This document shows positions 1 through 6,322 of a stretch of DNA of 7,073 nucleotides, piece after piece. This DNA is from Clostridia bacterium (GTDB lineage Bacteria > Bacillota > Clostridia > Christensenellales > Aristaeellaceae): contig CAAEEC010000089.1 of assembly GCA_900754755.1 (NCBI GenBank), positions 1 through 7,073 of the forward strand, given 5' to 3'. Within the stretch, counting starts at the first letter, position 1. Every line of letters begins with the position of its first letter. Made by a program: the position numbers and the translations under genes. The notes beneath the pieces are model-generated. The model searched no databases. It saw only the letters and a list, made by a program, of their open reading frames with translations, and had not been told where the DNA came from.

Positions 1-270
1 CTGATGGGAAAGATCCACAATCAGCTTTTCGGTTTTGCGCGCTTCGGCGCGCGCGTTTTCCTGGCTTTGGTACAGCCGCGCGGACAACTCGGAGACCGCG
101 TTTTCCAACTGGGCGAACGCGTCGTCGCGCACGCTCACGGGCAGGGGTTGTCCCGTGCGCAGCGATGCTTCGATTTGCGCCACAAGGGTGCGCAGACGCC
201 GCCGGCTGTGCAGCGCCTTCCACAAGCAAGCGGCCAGCGCGAGGGACAGCGCAATGCACACGGCGATCAT
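1..270 (-). CDS. Sensor histidine kinase, N-terminal part (truncated by window edge)
   Basis: Partner kinase of the response regulator encoded just upstream. Only the first 90 codons are present, read from the ATG at 270-268 leftward. Residues 1-17 form one hydrophobic segment, followed at once by a basic stretch (HSRRRLR, 21-27), so the protein has a single N-terminal membrane anchor and almost no room for an extracytoplasmic sensor domain. Residues about 28-85 look like a HAMP-like or coiled-coil linker rich in Glu, Ala and Leu. The last visible residues are DLSHQ (86-90), the start of the HisKA H-box, with His89 as expected phospho-acceptor. The ATP-binding HATPase domain must lie beyond the window. 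The start overlaps the regulator stop as ATGA, implying translational coupling. The signal sensed is unknown. The family call is firm because of the H-box and the gene order. Confidence 0.88.
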   Translation of the reverse strand, partial: MIAVCIALSLALAACLWKALHSRRRLRTLVAQIEASLRTGQPLPVSVRDDAFAQLENAVSELSARLYQSQENARAEARKTEKLIVDLSHQ

Positions 271-929
271 GGCAGTTCCACCCAGCGATAGCCCGCGCCG
301 CGCACGGTTTCAATGCGCGCCGCGCCGATCTTTTCGCGCAGGCGGCTGATGTGTACGCTGAGCGTGTTGTCGTCCACAAAGCGGCCGCCCTCGTCCCACA
401 GCGCCTCGAGCAAAACGGCGCGCGTGAGCACGCGGCCGCCCGAACGCATTAGCGCGCCGAGCAACTTGTATTCCGTGGGCGTCAAAAACAGGCTTTCCCC
501 GCCCAGGCTGGTTGTGAGCCGCTCGAAATCCACGCTCAGCGCCCCGCTCGCGGCCTGCGCGCCCTTGTGCGCGCGCAATTGCGCGCGCACGCGGCTCAAC
601 AGTTCCATCGTGCGGAACGGCTTGGCCACGTAATCGCTGCCGCCCGCGTCCAGCGCGCGCACCACGTGGATTTCCTCGTCCAGCGCGGTGAGAAATATAA
701 TGGGAAAATTTCGCCCTTCCGCGCGCCAACGGCGGCACAGGGAAACCCCGTCGCCGTCCGGCAGGCCCACGTCCATCAGGCACAAGTCAAACGACCCGGC
801 CTGGATGAGCGCGTCCGCCTCCCGCGCGGTGGCCGCGCTCTTTGTGCGATAGCCCTCCCGCGCAAGCAGTTCGCAAAGCCCCTCGCGCAACGCGCCATCG
901 TCTTCCACCAGCAAAATGGCCGCTTCCAT
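267..929 (-). CDS. OmpR/PhoB-family response regulator
   Basis: DNA-binding transcription factor of a two-component system, 220 residues, the usual length for the family. The receiver domain spans about residues 4-115: acidic pocket E9/D10/D11, phospho-acceptor D53 in the LMDVGLPDGDG stretch, switch Thr81 and aromatic Tyr100, and conserved Lys103 in the AKPF motif. The C-terminal winged-helix domain (about 128-218) contains LTPTEYKLL, the recognition-helix region DDNTLSVHISRLREKI, and the terminal RGAGYRW hairpin, all typical of OmpR/PhoB members. The ATG at 929-927 follows an AAAGGAGGG ribosome-binding site at 7 nt. It overlaps the kinase gene by 4 nt (ATGA). The target genes cannot be told from the window. 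No operator repeats are obvious near its promoter, so autoregulation is possible but not shown. Confidence 0.95.
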   Translation of the reverse strand: MEAAILLVEDDGALREGLCELLAREGYRTKSAATAREADALIQAGSFDLCLMDVGLPDGDGVSLCRRWRAEGRNFPIIFLTALDEEIHVVRALDAGGSDYVAKPFRTMELLSRVRAQLRAHKGAQAASGALSVDFERLTTSLGGESLFLTPTEYKLLGALMRSGGRVLTRAVLLEALWDEGGRFVDDNTLSVHISRLREKIGAARIETVRGAGYRWVELP

Positions 930-936
930 GGCCGCG

Positions 937-945
937 CCCTCCTTT
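937..945 (-). promoter_or_regulatory. Ribosome-binding site of the response regulator
   Basis: On the minus strand this reads AAAGGAGGG, a near-perfect Shine-Dalgarno, with a 7-nt gap to the ATG at 929. It fixes the regulator start. Confidence 0.85.
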
Positions 946-970
946 CGCTTATTGCCCCAAATCCGTATCC

Positions 971-998
971 ATTATACCACAAATCCGCCGCGCGCAAA
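971..998 (-). promoter_or_regulatory. Extended -10 promoter of the two-component operon
   Basis: On the minus strand the -10 hexamer is a perfect TATAAT (976 to 971) preceded by TGG, giving the extended -10 motif TGnTATAAT. The best -35 candidate is a weak TTTGCG (998 to 993) with a 16-nt spacer. Transcription would start near 963, leaving a leader of about 35 nt before the regulator ATG. The -10 is clear and the -35 is doubtful. Confidence 0.7.
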
Positions 999-1145
999 GC
1001 CGTATTGCGAAATTGTAAGAAAGGGAAAACGAACATTTATTCTCAAAACCCATCATACATTTCCTCAAGGCGCTCTGTTGCGCAGATGTTTTGGCAGTCC
1101 CCCACCTCTCATCCGAATCGACGGGCAGGCGCTTTTCAAGGCGGC

Positions 1146-1180
1146 AAAAAAGGCCCCGGCGTTCGTCGCCTGAGCCTTTT
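1146..1180 (-). terminator. Intrinsic terminator of the ATPase gene
   Basis: On the minus strand, 17 bases after the ATPase stop, an AAAAGGC arm pairs with GCCTTTT. An inner GGCG/CGCC helix continues the stem to a five-base loop (ACGAA). The 14-position stem has one A-G mismatch and one G-T wobble. It runs into a T tract of nine bases, counting the stem's own Ts. This is a classical Rho-independent terminator. It should stop the ATPase transcript before it enters the two-component operon, which is on the same strand. Confidence 0.88.
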
Positions 1181-1197
1181 CGCTGGCCTCCATACCC

Positions 1198-2886
1198 CTA
1201 CAGCCTCTCGCACACGGCCTTACACCGCTTCTTGTGGAAGGCGATGCCGTAGGCCAAAATATCCTCCCGGCCTTCGTTGCGCAGCCGCTCGCCGTACCTG
1301 CGCGCCTTGATCTGCTCCATGGCTTTCGCGCACGCTTCGCCCAATCCCTGGAACGTGGCCGCGTACTTGATTTCTATGACGATCCCCATATTCGGCTTCC
1401 GCCGCGGCTCGATGAGAATGTCGCTAAACCCTTCCCCCGCCTCCGCGTTCGAAAGAATCTTCCAGTCCGACGCGTTGCGCAGCAGCCCTAGCAGCAACCC
1501 ATGATAGAAGTTCTCCTTCTGTTTCTCCCGCGCCTTCGCGTCCAGCACGCTGATCATGCCGCTCATGATCATGATCAACTCGTCGCTCGCCTTCTCCGCA
1601 TCCCCTTCCAGCAGCGCCTGGCACAGCGCCTGCGTGGTGTGCCGCTCCTTTTCTAGGCTCCGCTTGAACCACTCCTGGATTTGTAGGATGTATACCTCCC
1701 GCACCTCCCGGTTGGGGATCTTCAGCCTGTAACTCCCATCTTCCGTTTGCTCTGTATAGGTCAGATACCCGGTCGTGAACAGCACGCTCCACAAATTGTC
1801 GATGCTCTCGCGAACCTCTGGATACGTCAGTTCCAGCCGAACCTTCTTTTCGATGGTTTCGCCCGCGACAAGCCGCTCGATCTCGTCCTGCGTCGTCGCG
1901 TCCGCTTCGTCCACAAAGTCCTTCACCAGATCGTTGCCGCTCGTGTTGATCCAGTACGCCTGCGGCCGGGCGTCGGGCTTCGCGCGCAACAGATCGACAT
2001 GGTTGATGACATCCCAGGGACAATACACGTCCACATCGCCAAACCGGTAGCCGTCGTACCATTCTTTGATCTCATCAAAGTGCGATTCCAGGCCGTAATC
2101 CGCGAGCAGTCGCTTCACCTCGGCATCCGTAAATCCAAAGTGTTCGTCAAAGCGCGGGTCAATGATCGAAAGCACCTTGAAGTTGTTCAGCCCCGTAAAA
2201 ATGCTCTCCTTCGCCACGCGCAGGCAGCCCGTCAATACCGCGAATTGCAAATACTCATTCGTCTTGAGCGCCTGCCCGAACAGCCCGCGAATCAACGCTA
2301 CCATCTCGCGATAATAGCCGTGGTGAAACGCCTTATCCAGCGGCACGTCGTATTCGTCGATGAGCAATACGGTTTTCTGGCCATAGTGCTGATAGAGCAG
2401 GCACGAAAGCGTCTTGAGGCTATCCAGAATATCTTCCTTTGTATCCTCTTCCTTCAAAATCCTTTCCAGCGGTTTCTTGTCGTCCTCGGAGATCCGCTCG
2501 CTATCGAGCAGCATCTGCAGGCGCGAAACCTCCGCGCGGATGATTCGCCGCAGCATCCCATAGGCGTCCTCAAACCTTAGCCCATCCACGCCCTTGAGCG
2601 AGATGAAAATCACCGGAAACTTGCCCATGTACGCCTCGCACAGCGCTGTCTCCTGCGAGATCGCAAGTCCGTCAAATAGCGCCTTATCCGCGCCAATCTC
2701 GAAGAAACTCTTGAGCATGCTCATGTTCAGCGTCTTACCGAACCGCCGCGGGCGCGTGAACAGGTTCACCTTGCCCCAGTTGTTCAGCAGGTCGCGGATC
2801 AATCCCGTTTTATCGATATAGTAAAATCCCTCTCTCCGGATCTCCTCAAAGCTCTCGATGCCCACCGGCAGCTTCAATCTCTCCAT
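1198..2886 (-). CDS. AAA-ATPase-like protein with C-terminal PD-(D/E)XK nuclease-like domain
   Basis: An intact 562-residue cytoplasmic protein of the family with an AAA-ATPase-like N-terminal domain (PF09820 type) and a PDDEXK_9 C-terminal domain (PF08011 type). The N-terminus LPVGIESFEEIRREGFYYIDKT is family-typical. The P-loop variant RPRRFGKT (45-52) has Lys51 and Thr52 but lacks the first Gly, as is usual here. Walker B is VLLIDEYD (173-180) with D177/E178. VLTGCLRVAKES (217-228) and EWYDGYRFG (275-283) are further family signatures. The nuclease-like core is FSDILIEP (D489) and IVIEIKY (E505, K507), a D...ExK pattern. Biological role is unestablished; DNA binding or cleavage is only inferred from the fold. 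I start at ATG 2886 (AGAGAGG seven bases upstream, the family N-terminus follows directly). ATG 2919 would add 11 residues and is possible. It has its own promoter and terminator, hence is monocistronic. Confidence 0.9.
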   Translation of the reverse strand: MERLKLPVGIESFEEIRREGFYYIDKTGLIRDLLNNWGKVNLFTRPRRFGKTLNMSMLKSFFEIGADKALFDGLAISQETALCEAYMGKFPVIFISLKGVDGLRFEDAYGMLRRIIRAEVSRLQMLLDSERISEDDKKPLERILKEEDTKEDILDSLKTLSCLLYQHYGQKTVLLIDEYDVPLDKAFHHGYYREMVALIRGLFGQALKTNEYLQFAVLTGCLRVAKESIFTGLNNFKVLSIIDPRFDEHFGFTDAEVKRLLADYGLESHFDEIKEWYDGYRFGDVDVYCPWDVINHVDLLRAKPDARPQAYWINTSGNDLVKDFVDEADATTQDEIERLVAGETIEKKVRLELTYPEVRESIDNLWSVLFTTGYLTYTEQTEDGSYRLKIPNREVREVYILQIQEWFKRSLEKERHTTQALCQALLEGDAEKASDELIMIMSGMISVLDAKAREKQKENFYHGLLLGLLRNASDWKILSNAEAGEGFSDILIEPRRKPNMGIVIEIKYAATFQGLGEACAKAMEQIKARRYGERLRNEGREDILAYGIAFHKKRCKAVCERL

Positions 2887-2941
2887 CTCGCAGCCTCTCT
2901 TTCTCCGGATTGCTCCCATGCCATTGGATTCCCTTACTTTT

Positions 2942-2970
2942 ATTGTACCGCAAAATTGCCCGCATAGCAA
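2942..2970 (-). promoter_or_regulatory. Sigma-A type promoter of the ATPase gene
   Basis: On the minus strand a -35 TTGCTA (2970 to 2965) and a -10 TACAAT (2947 to 2942) are separated by exactly 17 bases. Transcription would begin near 2935, about 50 bases before the chosen ATG at 2886. This position excludes the much longer open frame that starts at 3114. Confidence 0.75.
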
Positions 2971-3143
2971 GCCGCTGGCCCAAAGATAACGAAAAAGCTC
3001 CGTACGAGTGTCGGGCATGGGTAACACGGAAGGCGATTGAGCAGAGCATACTGGAGACGGAATTGGAGGAGCAGATGGATGGGCGGGAAATGGACTGGCG
3101 CGGCATTTTTCCATGCGCCTTTCACGCTCTTGCCATAATGTTT

Positions 3144-3152
3144 TGCTATAAT
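3144..3152 (+). promoter_or_regulatory. Extended -10 promoter of the exporter operon
   Basis: A perfect TATAAT (3147-3152) is preceded by TGC, giving the extended -10 motif TGnTATAAT. No good -35 sits at 16-18 bases upstream; the nearest candidate, TTCACG at 3121-3126, is 20 bases away. Extended -10 promoters can work without a -35. Predicted start of transcription is near 3159, so the leader is very short (about 18 bases) and the coding start must lie at 3177 or later. Confidence 0.75.
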
Positions 3153-3163
3153 ACAGAAAATAC

Positions 3164-3169
3164 GAGGAG
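3164..3169 (+). promoter_or_regulatory. Ribosome-binding site that fixes a GTG start for the exporter
   Basis: GAGGAG lies 7 bases before an in-frame GTG at 3177. No ATG is available between the promoter and the first membrane helix at a suitable distance, so this site decides the start. Confidence 0.8.
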
Positions 3170-3176
3170 TTTGGGG

Positions 3177-5243
3177 GTGCGGCATTTGCTGGATCGTCTG
3201 AGCAGCTGGGTTGTCCGCGCGCGGCGCGGCATTCTGGCGGTGTTTCTCATTTTGGGCGTTCTTTCAGCATTTTTGATGGCTGCGGTGCAAGTGAACTATG
3301 ACCTAACGGCGTATTTGCCGCAGGATATGCCGACGACGAAAGCGCTGACCTTGATGGACGATACGTTCGGCTACACGGGCATGGCGCAGGTGATGCTCGA
3401 GGATATGAGCATCGATGAAATCCTGGAAATGAAGGCGCAAATCGCCGCGGTGGACGGCGTGAGCATGGTGATGTGGCTGGACGATGTGGCCGACGTGCGC
3501 GCGCCGCTTTCCACGCTGGACGCGAGCGTTGTGCAATCGTATTACAACGACGGCGCCGCGCTGCTCACTGTGCAATTTGCCGATAGTGATTATTCCGAGC
3601 GCACGCGCGCCGCCGTGCAGGAGATCGACCGGCTCACTGGCGATAACGCGATGACCGGTTCCGCGGTGACGGCGGGGCTTTTGATCCAGTCTTCCGCGGA
3701 GGAAGTGCTGCTGGTTGTGCTGTGGGCCATTCCCGTGGTGCTGATCATTTTGCTGTTTGCCACCGCTTCCATTGCTGAAGCGCTGATCTTCCTGTTTGTG
3801 CTGGGCGTTTCGGTGCTCATCAATATGGGAACCAATGCGTTCCTGCCCAGCATTTCGTTCTTTTCCCAACTGTCGGTGGCGGTTTTGCAAATGGCCATCG
3901 CCATGGACTATTCCATTTTCTTACTCAGCCGCTTCCGCGAAGAGCGCGCGAATGGCACAGATCCCGTCGTGGCCATGACCGCGGCGGTAAAGAAGGCGTT
4001 CCTTTCCATTTCCGCCAGTTCTACCACCACGATCGCCGGCTTTGTGGCGCTGATGTTTATGCGCTACACCATCGGTTGGGACATGGGCCTGGTGCTGGCC
4101 AAGGGCATCGTATTCAGCCTTTTGAGCGTGCTTTTGGTGATGCCCGGCCTCGCGCTGATCTTGATGAAAGCCATCGACCGCACGAGTCACCGTCCGCTTT
4201 TGCCCAAGGTGGGCGGCTACGCGCGCGGCGTGAGCAAGTGCCGCTGGGCAGTGCTGATCGTGTGCGTGCTGGTGGTGGTGCCCTGCTTCATCGCGCAGGG
4301 ACAAAACCACTTTGTGTATGGCGAAAGCGCGATTATGGCCAGCGAAGGTTCCGTGCTGGCCGCGGATAAGGCGCGCATCCAGGAAAAATTCGACGTATAT
4401 GAGCCGCTGGCCATCGTAGCTCCCACGCAGGATATCGCCACGGAGCGCGAAATCGCCGCGCGATTGAGCGAAGTGGAAGGCGTGGCTTCCGTGCAAACGC
4501 TGGCCAACGTGCTGCCCAAGGGCATGCCGGAGAGCCTGCTGCCCGAAATGGCCGCCTCGCAATTCCGCGCGGATGGCTATACGCGCTATGTGCTCAACCT
4601 GTCGGTAGAGCAGGAAACCGCGGCCTGTGAGCAGGCCGTGGCCGATATCCGCGCCATCGTGAACGACGTGTTTGGCGAGGAAGCGGGCGTAGTCGGCGGC
4701 GCGAGCAGCGTTTCGGACATTCGCGAAGTGGTGGAAAGCGACTACACGGTGGTGAACGCGATCTCCATCGCGCTGGTGCTGCTCATTTTGATCATTTCCT
4801 TCCGCTCGCTCCTTCTGCCTCTGATCCTGGTGCTGGTGATTGAATCCTCCATTTGGATCAACATGGCCATTCCCTATTTCCAGGGAACGGATTTGAGTTT
4901 TATCGGTTACATGATCGTTTCTTCCATCCAGTTGGGCGCTACGGTGGACTACGCGATTTTGCTGGCCGACCGCTATCGCGGCCAGCGCGCGCTGGGCGAA
5001 TCCCCGCGCGAAGCGGCCATTAGTGCCACGCGGCTGGCGGGCGAATCCGTGCTCACCTCGGCGGGCATCCTCACGGCCGGCGGGCTGACCGTATATTTTG
5101 TTTCCAGTATCAGCGGCATTGCGCAGCTGGGGTTGCTCATCGGGCGCGGCGCGGCGCTGAGCGGCTTTATGGTGCTCACCGTGCTGCCCATTCTGCTTGC
5201 GCTGCTCGACCGCCTGATCACCAAAAGGAGGAAAATGCAATGA
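3177..5243 (+). CDS. MMPL-family (RND superfamily) membrane exporter
   Basis: A 688-residue integral membrane transporter built as two homologous halves, as in the MMPL branch of the RND superfamily. Helix 1 is at about 19-37, followed by an external domain (38-175). A first helix bundle covers about 177-330. Helix 7 is at about 356-373, followed by a second external domain (374-523), and the second bundle covers about 525-677. The proton-relay Asp-Tyr pairs are visible: AMDYSIFLLSRFREE (D244/Y245) in helix 4 and ATVDYAILLADRYR (D591/Y592) in helix 10, matching the essential DY pairs of mycobacterial MmpL3. Proton-driven export of a lipid, peptide or other amphiphile is inferred; the substrate is unknown. 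The start is GTG 3177, supported by promoter and ribosome-binding site. Its stop overlaps the next gene as ATGA, so the secreted heptad protein is its probable partner. Confidence 0.92.
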   Translation: MRHLLDRLSSWVVRARRGILAVFLILGVLSAFLMAAVQVNYDLTAYLPQDMPTTKALTLMDDTFGYTGMAQVMLEDMSIDEILEMKAQIAAVDGVSMVMWLDDVADVRAPLSTLDASVVQSYYNDGAALLTVQFADSDYSERTRAAVQEIDRLTGDNAMTGSAVTAGLLIQSSAEEVLLVVLWAIPVVLIILLFATASIAEALIFLFVLGVSVLINMGTNAFLPSISFFSQLSVAVLQMAIAMDYSIFLLSRFREERANGTDPVVAMTAAVKKAFLSISASSTTTIAGFVALMFMRYTIGWDMGLVLAKGIVFSLLSVLLVMPGLALILMKAIDRTSHRPLLPKVGGYARGVSKCRWAVLIVCVLVVVPCFIAQGQNHFVYGESAIMASEGSVLAADKARIQEKFDVYEPLAIVAPTQDIATEREIAARLSEVEGVASVQTLANVLPKGMPESLLPEMAASQFRADGYTRYVLNLSVEQETAACEQAVADIRAIVNDVFGEEAGVVGGASSVSDIREVVESDYTVVNAISIALVLLILIISFRSLLLPLILVLVIESSIWINMAIPYFQGTDLSFIGYMIVSSIQLGATVDYAILLADRYRGQRALGESPREAAISATRLAGESVLTSAGILTAGGLTVYFVSSISGIAQLGLLIGRGAALSGFMVLTVLPILLALLDRLITKRRKMQ
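5226..5231 (+). promoter_or_regulatory. Ribosome-binding site of the secreted heptad protein
   Basis: A perfect AGGAGG inside the last codons of the exporter gene, 8 bases before the ATG at 5240. It allows strong independent initiation in addition to coupling through the ATGA overlap. Confidence 0.85.
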
Positions 5244-6319
5244 AAAAAATTCTGGCAATCGTCGTGGCGCTTTTGCTGGCCGCGGCTCCGGCGCTGGCTC
5301 AGCGCGATGAAACCATTTACGCGACACTCTCGCCCACGGGCGAAGTGCTTTCCGTGGAAGCAGGCGTGCGCGTGGAAGGCGAAGCCGGCGAATATACGGA
5401 AACGGGCGATTATGCCTCTGTGGAGGCGCTTTCTGGCCAGGTGAGCTACGCGGACGGCGTGGTCACCTGCCAGATAGAGGACGGCCAGGCCGTGTACTTT
5501 GACGGCCTGCTGGAAGGCGCGGTGCTGCCGTGGACGGTGAGCGTAACGACCAGCGCGGAAATTGGCGCCAGCGGTCCGGTGGACATCGATATCCACATTG
5601 CGCCCAATCCCGATTGCGCGGACGCCTATTACGCCGAAAATCTGGCCCTGCAAATGACGCTTTCCGTGGATCTGGACAGCGCGCGCGTCGTCGATTGCGC
5701 GGGCGCGACCCAGACCGTGACCGGCTCCACGGCGACGTTCGCTTGGATCGGCCTGCCGGGCGGCGAGCTGAACGCGCACCTTTCGCTGGAAACGGAGAGC
5801 TTTGTGCTGGGCGACATCCAGATTGCCGCCATGCCCATGAACCTGGGCGACATGCTGGGCGATTTTGACATCAGCCAGCTCACCGACGGCGGCGCGCAGC
5901 TCACCGAGGGCATGCAGGCGCTGTCCGACGGGCTGAGCAGCTTTGAAATCACCCCCCAGCAGCAGGCGATGATCGCGTCCCTAGCCACCATGGAAACCGA
6001 CGATCCCGACGCGCAGCTCATGCAAGCGCTGCTCAACCAATTCCTGCCCATGCTGGATTCGCTGGATACGCTCAAAGAAGGCGTCGCCCAGCTCAACGAT
6101 GGACTGAACCAGTATGTGGGCGGCATCAACGGGGCCATGGAATCGCTCCTACGCGAGACGGAAGCGCCCCGCTCGTTCGCGGGCGCAGAATCGACCGATA
6201 GCATTCAGTTCGTGTTGCGCGTTCCCGCCCAGTCCCTGCCTGTGGAGGCAGAAGAGCCGGCGGCGGAGGAAGAAGAACAGACTGTGTGGGAGCGCATCAC
6301 GGGCCTGTTTGGAGGCTAA
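5240..6319 (+). CDS. Secreted protein with xxxLxxG heptads, partner of the MMPL exporter
   Basis: A 359-residue exported protein. Residues 1-20 are a Sec signal peptide (KK, hydrophobic core, ALA cleavage site before Gln21). There is no lipobox Cys, so it is probably released or held non-covalently. Residues about 25-195 look beta-rich, with three cysteines (C77, C126, C153). Residues about 210-232 (SQLTDGGAQLTEGMQALSDG) and 275-297 (LDTLKEGVAQLNDGLNQYVG) carry xxxLxxG heptads of the kind found in YhgE/Pip-type and related Gram-positive envelope proteins. A Gln- and Met-rich helical linker separates them. Near the C-terminus come STDSIQFVLRVPA (319-330), a very acidic stretch (336-346) and a short amphipathic end (VWERITGLFGG) rather than a membrane helix. 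Function is unknown; the overlap with the exporter gene argues for an accessory or substrate-handling role outside the membrane. Confidence 0.8.
   Translation: MKKILAIVVALLLAAAPALAQRDETIYATLSPTGEVLSVEAGVRVEGEAGEYTETGDYASVEALSGQVSYADGVVTCQIEDGQAVYFDGLLEGAVLPWTVSVTTSAEIGASGPVDIDIHIAPNPDCADAYYAENLALQMTLSVDLDSARVVDCAGATQTVTGSTATFAWIGLPGGELNAHLSLETESFVLGDIQIAAMPMNLGDMLGDFDISQLTDGGAQLTEGMQALSDGLSSFEITPQQQAMIASLATMETDDPDAQLMQALLNQFLPMLDSLDTLKEGVAQLNDGLNQYVGGINGAMESLLRETEAPRSFAGAESTDSIQFVLRVPAQSLPVEAEEPAAEEEEQTVWERITGLFGG
6311..6315 (+). promoter_or_regulatory. Ribosome-binding site of the HAD hydrolase
   Basis: GGAGG lies 7 bases before the ATG at 6323 and overlaps the final Gly-Gly codons of the preceding gene. 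It fixes the HAD start and shows that the two genes are packed as one transcript. Confidence 0.8.
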
Positions 6320-6322
6320 CCC

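Larger units (their letters stand above)
930..1197. other. Intergenic region between the two-component operon and the ATPase gene
   Basis: These 268 bases hold the two-component promoter and ribosome-binding site at the left and the ATPase terminator at the right. The middle (about 1000-1145) starts with an A-rich stretch on the plus strand and shows no convincing gene, hairpin or repeat. A plus-strand open frame crossing it (916-1173) has no credible ribosome-binding site and no recognisable protein family. Confidence 0.6.
2887..3176. other. Divergent intergenic region between ATPase gene and exporter operon
   Basis: These 290 bases separate two divergent genes. The left part holds the leftward ATPase promoter (2942-2970) and leader. 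The right end holds the rightward exporter promoter (3144-3152) and ribosome-binding site. The core (about 2975-3115) is open in both directions (part of the 2910 plus-strand and 3114 minus-strand frames), but neither translation resembles a known protein. It may be the decayed edge of an older gene, or simply spacer. Confidence 0.55.

Noticed and set aside
551..600. Dense GCGCGC runs that look like repeats
   Set aside because: They follow codon use (Ala, Arg and Cys codons) in the response regulator and recur in other genes of the window; they have no regular spacing or unit.
567..1310. A 247-residue plus-strand open frame spanning the regulator, intergenic region and ATPase 3' end
   Set aside because: It runs antisense through two real genes and the terminator, lacks a ribosome-binding site and has low-complexity basic composition.
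1747..2580. A 277-residue open frame on the plus strand opposite the ATPase gene
   Set aside because: The minus-strand protein carries Walker A, Walker B and family motifs over the same interval; the plus-strand translation matches nothing recognisable.
2887..3114. Upstream extension of the ATPase to the ATG at 3114
   Set aside because: The extra 76 residues are Pro- and Ser-rich and unlike the family, and a good promoter (2942-2970) sits inside them. ATG 2886, or at most 2919, fits better.
3097..3119. Possible hairpin (GGCGC..GCAT / ATGCGCC) before the exporter promoter
   Set aside because: The stem is interrupted by bulged bases, has no T tract and no upstream plus-strand gene to terminate.
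2910..3176. Longer exporter starts at ATG 2910 or ATG 3075
   Set aside because: ATG 3075 has a GGAGGA sequence 4 bases upstream, so it was considered. But the perfect extended -10 at 3144-3152 lies inside the extension, and MMPL proteins normally begin just before the first helix, as GTG 3177 gives.
3921..5327. A 468-residue open frame on the minus strand opposite the exporter
   Set aside because: It is rich in His, Gln, Arg and Ala with no domain or ribosome-binding site. It is the antisense shadow of a GC-rich gene whose membrane helices and DY motifs are clear on the plus strand.
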